Below, piece by piece: positions 5,276-10,396 of a stretch of DNA of 10,396 bases. The number at the start of each line of letters is the position of its first letter. Position 1 is the first letter of the stretch. Source of the DNA: Ruminiclostridium sp. (GTDB taxonomy: Bacteria; Bacillota_A; Clostridia; Oscillospirales; Ruminococcaceae); contig JAFZOA010000069.1 of the NCBI GenBank assembly GCA_017550775.1, forward strand, positions 1 to 10,396, written 5' to 3'. Position numbers and translations under genes: made by a program. The notes under the pieces were generated by a model, which saw only the letters and a list, made by a program, of their open reading frames with translations, was not told the origin of the DNA and made no database searches.

Positions 5276-5302
5276 GGCGGGGCAGGTTTAAACTGTTCCG
5301 CC
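5276..5302 (+). promoter_or_regulatory. polC leader hairpin upstream of the RBS
   Basis: GGCGGGGCAG (5276-5285) pairs with CTGTTCCGCC (5293-5302) around a 7-nt loop as a 10-bp stem with two G-U wobbles that pair only in plus-strand RNA. No U-tract follows, so it is not a simple terminator. It ends 16 nt before the AAAGGA ribosome binding site. Without the inserted element it would lie within a few nucleotides of the mRNA 5' end. Confidence 0.55.
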
Positions 5303-5332
5303 TGACAATTCTTTGACGAAAGGACGGTCGGA

Positions 5333-8300
5333 GTGTCAGAAGCAACATTACAGAGTTTTTTTGGCGAGATAACGTTCGATGAGGATACGGGAAAGGGTAT
5401 ACTCCTGTCCGCGCTTCATAGCGAGAGCGAGAACTCCCTCACGCTTCAGGTGAAGTACGGTGAGAGGATACCTTTTATAAAGCTGTTTCAGGCTGCGGAC
5501 GCGATCCGCGGCTATCTTGTCTGCCGTAAGGTGAGCATCTACCCGCTGTATTCCCCGGAGCTTTTCGATGCGGACGCGGCAATGGATATTGCGGTGTTCC
5601 TGCGTCGTGTGTGGTACAATGTCAACGGATATTTTGACGACGCGGAAGCTTTCGTGGACGGGAACGAGGTCAGCATCGAGATAAAGCAGAACGGAGCCGC
5701 GCTGCTGCTTGGATCGGGGATAGACCGTCAGATGAAGAAGTTCGCAAAGGGCTTCTACGACGTGGATGTGGATTTCCGCTTTACCGGTCATACCGAGTGC
5801 GATATCGGCGAGTTCGCCCGCCGTTCCGATGAGGCGGACGCGGCACTCCCGATACCGAAGCCCGCACCGCCCCCGCCCGCTTCCGGAGACAACGGAAAGA
5901 AGCAGTTCGGCGGATTTAATAACGGCGGCGGGAACGGCGGCGAGAAGCGCACCTATCAGCGCGGCCCCGTGATACACGACCCGCCCAAGGCTATGAAGCT
6001 CAGTTTTACGCATGAGCTGCTGCGGGACGACGCGGAGCTTTGCATAGGCAAGGCAATAACCGATACTCCGATACGCATGATCGACCTGAACGAGGAACGC
6101 GAGAATGTCACAGTATGGGGCGAGGTATTCTTCGTGGAGGAAAAATCCGTCAAGGACGGCAAGTTCATCTCAAAGACGGTCTACTTCTCCGACCGCACCT
6201 CGTCACAGATAATGCGTATTTTCACGGCTTCCGAAAAGGCGGCGGGATATGCGTTCGTGAAGGAAGGCTCGGTGCTGCTCGTGTCCGGTTCCGCCAAGCC
6301 CGACCGATTCATGGGCAATGCGCTTGTTATCGAACCTAAGTCCATAATGACCGTCAAGACGGTGTCAAAGTCCGACACCGCCGAGACCAAGCGCGTAGAG
6401 CTGCACATGCATACCAATATGTCCGATCTTGACGCGATAACCCCGCCCGCCGACCTTGTGATGCAGGCGTACAAGTGGGGACATCCGGCGGTGGCGATCA
6501 CCGACCATGGCAACGTGCAGGCTTTCCCGGAGATCATGAATACCGTGGATAAGATACGCAAGGGCGACCCCGAGACAAAGTTCAAGCCGATCTACGGTAT
6601 GGAGGCGTACTTCGTCAACAACGAGGCGCCGATAATAGAGGGCTGCACCCAGCGCAGCATAGACGACGAGCTTATCGTGTTCGACACCGAGACCACCGGA
6701 CTCAACGCGGGCGAGGAACGCCTTACCGAGATCGGTGCGGTAAAGCTCCGCGGCATGGAGATAGTTGAGGAGTTCCGGACCTTTGTGGATCCCGAACGCA
6801 ACATACCCGAGGAGATAACGAAGATCACCGGCATCACCGACGAAATGGTGAAGGACGCTCCGGGTGAGAAGGAAGCCCTGACCGCGTTCATGGCTTTCTG
6901 CGGGAACGCGCCGCTTTGCGCGCACAACGCGAAGTTCGATATGTCGTTTATCCGTGCGGCAAGCGAACGCAACCGTCTCGGATTCAGACCCGACTGCTTT
7001 GATACCCTCGCGCTCTGCCGCGCGCTCGTACCGGGCAGCAAGAACCACAAGCTCGACACCATGGCGGAGTACTTCGGTCTGGGCGATTTCAACCACCACC
7101 GCGCCGTGGACGACGCGAAGATGCTGGCGCTCATATACCAGAAGCTCATTGCCGAGAGCAGCAAGGGCCGTGACATAAGGAAGCTCGGAGACCTCAACCT
7201 TCTTACGGGAAGCGACCCGCGCAAGCTTCCGTCCTACCACATGATAATACTTGTGAAGAACAACACCGGTCTGAAAAACCTCTATCATCTTATTGGGCTT
7301 TCAAACCTTGAATACTTCCACAAGAAGCCTCGCATACCCATGTCCGAGCTCAGGAAATACCGTGAGGGTCTTATCATAGGAAGCGCCTGTGAGGCGGGCG
7401 AGCTTTATCAGGCGATAGAGCAGAAGCGCTCGGCGGAGACTATCGAGGAGATCGCGGGTTTCTACGACTATCTTGAGATACAGCCGATAGGCAACAACCG
7501 CTTCCTCGTGGATAAAGGCACGGTCAGCAGCGAGCTTGAGCTGCGGAAGATAAACAAGCAGATCTGTGACCTCGGCGACAAGCTCGGCATACCCGTTGTC
7601 GCCACCACCGACGCGCACTTCAAGAACAAGGAGGACGCGATATTCCGCGAGATCCTACAGGTGGGTCAGGGCTACGACGACAAGGAGCAGCAGCCCCCGC
7701 TCTACTTCCGCACCACAGACGAGATGCTGGACGAGTTCCTGTATCTCGGAGACGAGAAGGCAGCGGAGGTCGTTATCGACAACCCGCGCAAGATAGCGGA
7801 CATGATCGAATATATACGTCCTATCCCGAAAGGCACCTTCACCCCGTTCCTTGAAGGCGCGGAGGAGGAGCTCCAGAGGCTTTGCTGGGACAGAGCTATG
7901 GACTGGTACGGCTTTGAGGGCGAGATACCCGAGATCGTTTCGGCGCGCCTTAAACGCGAGCTCGACGCTATCATAAAGTACGGCTTCTCGGTGCTCTACA
8001 TGATCGCGCAGAAGCTTGTGGCGTTCTCGGAGAAGAACGGCTACCTCGTCGGCTCCCGTGGATCGGTCGGCTCGTCGTTCGTCGCGATAATGTCCGGTAT
8101 CTCGGAGGTAAACCCGCTTCCGCCGCATTACCGCTGCCGCAAGTGCCGTTACAACGAGTTCATCGACGACGGCTCGGTAGGCTCGGGCTTTGACCTTCCC
8201 GAGAAGAACTGTCCGCACTGCGGAGAGCCTATGTTCCGCGACGGACACGATATCCCGTTCGAGACCTTCCTCGGCTTCAAGGGCGACAAGGCCCCCGATA

Positions 8301-9721
8301 TAGACCTTAACTTCTCCGGTGAAGTGCAGGGGAAGGTACACAAGTACACAGAAGACCTGTTCGGTCAGGATCACGTCTTCAAGGCGGGTACTATCCAGGC
8401 GATACAGGAGAAATCCGCGATCGGCTTTGTTAAGAAGTGGCTCGAAAAGCGCCAGATGTTCGTCAACCAGGCGGAGATGCTGCGTCTCGCGCGCGGCTTC
8501 ACCGGCGTAAAGCGCACCACATCCCAGCACCCCGGCGGAATGGTCGTCGTTCCGAACAACTACGACGTTTACGACTTCACCGCCGTACAGCACCCCGCCG
8601 ACAAGACAGACGGCGACATGATAACCACGCACTTCGACTTCCATGCGCTGCATGACACCATTCTGAAACTCGACGAGCTCGGACACGATGTTCCGACGCT
8701 CTACAAGCATCTCGAAGACATGACCGGCGTGAAGATAGCGGACGTTTCCACATCGGATCCCGCCGTGTACAGCCTTTTCACCTCCCCCGAGGCGCTCGGC
8801 ATCGACGCGGAAAAGACAGGGATACGCACAGGTACCTTCGGGCTTCCGGAGCTCGGCACAAACTTCGTTATCGGAATGCTGCTCGAATCAAAGCCGAAGA
8901 ACTTCTCGGATATGCTCCAGATCTCCGGTCTGTCGCACGGTACCGCCGTATGGCTCGGCAACGCGCAGGAGCTCATTGCTAACGGCACCTGTACGATCAG
9001 TGAGGTAATAGGAACGCGTGACAACATCATGGTGTATCTGCTGCACAAGGGTCTTGAACCGTCACTCGCCTTCAAGATCATGGAGATCACCCGTAAGGGC
9101 AACGCGACAAAGCTGTTCGACGACACTATCTATCAGGCTTTCAAGGATCACAATGTACCCGATTGGTATGTTGAGAGCTGCAAGAAGATCAAGTATATGT
9201 TCCCGAAGGCTCATGCTGCGGCGTATGTAACGGCGGCGGTCAAGCTCGGCTGGTTCAAGGTGCATTATCCCGCGGAGTTCTACGCGGCGATACTCACCAA
9301 GCACACCGAGAATATCGAGGTAGACACCGTGCTGAAAGGCGTTGAAGCTGTGAAAGCGCGCATGGACGCGATAAAGAGCAATCCCGAGCGCGTGGCGAAG
9401 GACGACGACATCTTTGAAGCTCTCCAGATCGTGTACGAGATGCAGTGCCGCGGGATCGGATTCCTTCCGCCGCACTATCTGAAATCCCATGCCACGAAGT
9501 ACATCATCGAGGACGGAAATCTTCGGCTTCCGTTCATGGCTGTGCCGGGCTGCGGAGAATCGGCGGCCAATATGTTGTGCGAGGGCATAGCGCAGGGCGG
9601 TTTTGTAAGCGTTGAAGACCTTGCGGCGATTTCCGGCGTGAACAGCTCGGTCATCGACAAGCTCAAAGCGAAGGGCGTATTTGACGGATTGCAGGACACC
9701 GCGCAGATGACGTTTTTCTGA
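5333..9721 (+). CDS. polC: DNA polymerase III alpha subunit, PolC type
   Basis: This gene encodes 1462 residues, close to the ~1440 of B. subtilis PolC. PolC is the Gram-positive replicative polymerase with built-in 3'-5' proofreading. Domains in order: N-terminal domain (1-170), a Pro/Gly/Asn-rich linker (~173-210), an OB-fold (~235-345), PHP domain opening with VELHMHTNMSD (355-365), and an inserted DEDDh exonuclease with DTE (D451, E453) and HRAVDDA (H589, D594). The PHP domain then resumes to about residue 820. The polymerase core shows GSRGSVGSS (907-915), a zinc site C935/C938/C960/C963, PDIDLNFSGE with catalytic D989 and D991, TTSQHPGG (1062-1069) and the third catalytic aspartate in KLDELGHD (D1114). 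FPKAHAAAY follows near 1290. The GTG start is chosen because AAAGGA lies 8 nt upstream. All catalytic residues are intact. It stops TGA-TAG. It has its own consensus promoter at 4995-5024. Confidence 0.98.
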   Translation: MSEATLQSFFGEITFDEDTGKGILLSALHSESENSLTLQVKYGERIPFIKLFQAADAIRGYLVCRKVSIYPLYSPELFDADAAMDIAVFLRRVWYNVNGYFDDAEAFVDGNEVSIEIKQNGAALLLGSGIDRQMKKFAKGFYDVDVDFRFTGHTECDIGEFARRSDEADAALPIPKPAPPPPASGDNGKKQFGGFNNGGGNGGEKRTYQRGPVIHDPPKAMKLSFTHELLRDDAELCIGKAITDTPIRMIDLNEERENVTVWGEVFFVEEKSVKDGKFISKTVYFSDRTSSQIMRIFTASEKAAGYAFVKEGSVLLVSGSAKPDRFMGNALVIEPKSIMTVKTVSKSDTAETKRVELHMHTNMSDLDAITPPADLVMQAYKWGHPAVAITDHGNVQAFPEIMNTVDKIRKGDPETKFKPIYGMEAYFVNNEAPIIEGCTQRSIDDELIVFDTETTGLNAGEERLTEIGAVKLRGMEIVEEFRTFVDPERNIPEEITKITGITDEMVKDAPGEKEALTAFMAFCGNAPLCAHNAKFDMSFIRAASERNRLGFRPDCFDTLALCRALVPGSKNHKLDTMAEYFGLGDFNHHRAVDDAKMLALIYQKLIAESSKGRDIRKLGDLNLLTGSDPRKLPSYHMIILVKNNTGLKNLYHLIGLSNLEYFHKKPRIPMSELRKYREGLIIGSACEAGELYQAIEQKRSAETIEEIAGFYDYLEIQPIGNNRFLVDKGTVSSELELRKINKQICDLGDKLGIPVVATTDAHFKNKEDAIFREILQVGQGYDDKEQQPPLYFRTTDEMLDEFLYLGDEKAAEVVIDNPRKIADMIEYIRPIPKGTFTPFLEGAEEELQRLCWDRAMDWYGFEGEIPEIVSARLKRELDAIIKYGFSVLYMIAQKLVAFSEKNGYLVGSRGSVGSSFVAIMSGISEVNPLPPHYRCRKCRYNEFIDDGSVGSGFDLPEKNCPHCGEPMFRDGHDIPFETFLGFKGDKAPDIDLNFSGEVQGKVHKYTEDLFGQDHVFKAGTIQAIQEKSAIGFVKKWLEKRQMFVNQAEMLRLARGFTGVKRTTSQHPGGMVVVPNNYDVYDFTAVQHPADKTDGDMITTHFDFHALHDTILKLDELGHDVPTLYKHLEDMTGVKIADVSTSDPAVYSLFTSPEALGIDAEKTGIRTGTFGLPELGTNFVIGMLLESKPKNFSDMLQISGLSHGTAVWLGNAQELIANGTCTISEVIGTRDNIMVYLLHKGLEPSLAFKIMEITRKGNATKLFDDTIYQAFKDHNVPDWYVESCKKIKYMFPKAHAAAYVTAAVKLGWFKVHYPAEFYAAILTKHTENIEVDTVLKGVEAVKARMDAIKSNPERVAKDDDIFEALQIVYEMQCRGIGFLPPHYLKSHATKYIIEDGNLRLPFMAVPGCGESAANMLCEGIAQGGFVSVEDLAAISGVNSSVIDKLKAKGVFDGLQDTAQMTFF

Positions 9722-9828
9722 TAGACCGGTATAGATCGGGAATGTAAGATCATGTTTACCGGCTTGCCCCGGACTGCTCCGGAGCGGGTCGGAAGCTTCA
9801 CAGATATCATATACGGAGGATCAAGAAA

Positions 9829-10155
9829 ATGGACAATGTACTGAACGAGCTCTACGAGACCGTCGTGGAGCGCAAGAGCGAGAAGCAGGAGGGATCGTAC
9901 ACCTGCTATCTGTTCGAGAAGGGTATTGACAAGATACTCAAAAAGTGCGGCGAGGAATGCACCGAAATGGTGATCGCAGCAAAGAACGGCGACAACGACG
10001 AGCTGAAAAACGAGATAGCCGACCTCATGTATCACATCATGGTGATGTGCGTTGAGCGCGGGCTCCCGTGGGAGGACGTGGAAGCCGTGCTTGCCGAGCG
10101 CAGCAACAAGACGGGGAACCTGAAGCAGTTCCACACTGTAGACAAAAACACATAA
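9829..10155 (+). CDS. hisE: Phosphoribosyl-ATP diphosphatase (HisE)
   Basis: This gene encodes 108 residues, normal for stand-alone HisE. The enzyme removes pyrophosphate from N1-(5-phosphoribosyl)-ATP to give the AMP form, the second step of histidine synthesis in the cytoplasm. It is an all-alpha MazG-like fold. Visible family signatures are SYTCYLFEKGIDKILKKCGE (23-42), the metal-binding EExxE (E42, E43, E46) and ExxD (E62, D65) in NEIADLMYH (61-69). An excellent RBS, GGAGGA, lies 8 nt before the ATG. The 107-bp gap after polC contains only modest hairpins (CCGGA/TCCGG at 9769-9782; CCGGTA/TACCGG at 9726-9762) and no convincing promoter, so co-transcription with polC is possible. No other his gene is in view; HisI is not fused to it. 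A strong GC-rich hairpin follows the stop. Confidence 0.95.
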   Translation: MDNVLNELYETVVERKSEKQEGSYTCYLFEKGIDKILKKCGEECTEMVIAAKNGDNDELKNEIADLMYHIMVMCVERGLPWEDVEAVLAERSNKTGNLKQFHTVDKNT

Positions 10156-10174
10156 ACTGTCGGACAGACACAAA

Positions 10175-10199
10175 CGCGCCCCGCAGAAAGCGGGGCGCG
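10175..10199 (+). terminator. GC-rich hairpin after hisE, probable terminator
   Basis: CGCGCCCCGC pairs with GCGGGGCGCG around AGAAA, a perfect 10-bp stem starting 20 nt after the hisE stop. The tail is CGCGTTTAT, so the U-tract is short and slightly displaced. Strength and position favour transcription termination of hisE or the polC-hisE message. Confidence 0.65.
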
Positions 10200-10223
10200 C
10201 GCGTTTATGCGGTCACCGATTCA

Positions 10224-10396
10224 CCTGTTGGGGCTCTGCCCCAAACCCCGCCGGGGGCTCCTCGCCCCCCGTCCCCTCGCAAGGGGCTCTGCCCCAACCC
10301 CCGCCGGGGGCTCCTCGCCCCCGTCCCCTCGCAAGGGGCTCTGCCCCTTGACCCTGTTGGGGCTCTGCCCCAAACCCCGCAAGGGGGCTACTCGCC
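10224..10396. repeat. Array of GC-rich palindromic repeats (REP/BIME-like), running off the window
   Basis: GGGGCTCTGCCCC (a 5-bp stem with a 3-nt loop) occurs four times, beginning at 10230, 10283, 10335 and 10359. The first two units are about 53 and 52 bp and nearly identical: the hairpin is followed by an AACCCC-type tract, GCCGGGGGCTCCTCG, a C-run and CCCCTCGCAA. The third unit is cut short and the fourth restarts with the same CCTGTT lead-in as the first, giving a longer period of 129 bp (10224 to 10353). Such intergenic GC-rich palindromes are common in gut Clostridia (my recollection, not checked). No RBS or credible gene is present. Confidence 0.8.

Larger units (their letters stand above)
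5025..5276. mobile_element. MITE-like inverted-repeat element with 10-bp flanking direct repeat, in the polC leader
   Basis: GATAAAAACG occurs exactly at 5025-5034 and 5267-5276, consistent with a target-site duplication around a 232-bp insertion (5035-5266). Inside, long inverted arms meet: TTTTTTAG at 5050-5057 pairs with CTAAAAAA at 5236-5243, followed inward on both sides by four TTTACAG-type heptads, then GGTGTC and a subterminal hairpin. Outside the heptads, a CGCT plus GTCAC motif is shared by both ends (5040-5048 and 5252-5262 region), but the left end lacks about 7 nt (TACAAAT) present on the right. There is no transposase frame. The insertion point is immediately after the -10 of the polC promoter, so the whole element is expected in the polC mRNA. 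The parent transposon cannot be named from sequence alone. Confidence 0.7.

Noticed and set aside
7655..8710. 351-codon open frame on the minus strand inside polC
   Set aside because: It covers the polymerase core of polC, where catalytic motifs are intact on the plus strand; the composition is that of an antisense shadow. The same applies to the minus-strand frames at 3615-4562 and 6365-7288.
10224..10396. Possible CRISPR array or Pro/Gly-rich coding sequence in the GC-rich repeats
   Set aside because: Units are directly adjacent and vary in length, with no unique spacers. Open frames here come only from high GC, and there is no RBS.

Overview
The window looks like a chromosomal segment of a moderately high-GC member of the class Clostridia, probably Oscillospiraceae/Ruminococcaceae-like. 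The evidence is a PolC-type DNA polymerase III (essentially confined to Firmicutes and close relatives), a DUF6809-type small protein, good AGGAG-type ribosome binding sites, GTG/ATG starts and strongly GC-biased third positions. This placement is inferred from gene content; there is no rRNA in the window.

Layout from left to right. (1) 3-635: the C-terminal third of RecG helicase, cut by the window edge. (2) 662-940, minus strand: a small DUF6809-like protein, convergent with recG. Its leader holds a ~164-bp inverted-repeat element (960-1123), and its likely promoter (1153-1181) is overlaid by a perfect 18-bp palindrome (1162-1179). (3) 1293-3499, plus strand: a compact three-gene cluster of a ribbon-helix-helix protein, a THUMP-type RNA methyltransferase (ATGA overlap) and an SPL-family radical SAM protein (3-nt gap). 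(4) 3612-4871: a BaiN/YhiN-family flavoprotein, preceded by a 14-bp RNA hairpin with a UNCG tetraloop. (5) 4872-5332: an intergenic region with a perfect consensus promoter, then a 232-bp inverted-repeat, MITE-like element bracketed by an exact 10-bp direct repeat, then a leader hairpin and RBS. (6) 5333-9721: polC, 1462 codons, apparently intact. (7) 9829-10155: hisE (phosphoribosyl-ATP diphosphatase), with no other his gene in view, followed by a strong GC-rich hairpin. (8) 10224-10396: an array of GC-rich palindromic repeats running off the right edge.

The coding content is ordinary housekeeping: DNA repair, RNA modification, replication and histidine synthesis. No defence system, phage or new multi-gene system is visible. 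The unusual material is non-coding. Two different inverted-repeat elements sit between a promoter and the start codon of a gene (DUF6809-like and polC), so both should be transcribed as long structured 5' leaders. The polC one shows the most informative structure: a probable target-site duplication, heptad-repeat arms, and two subterminal hairpins whose stems differ by compensating changes while their loops are identical.
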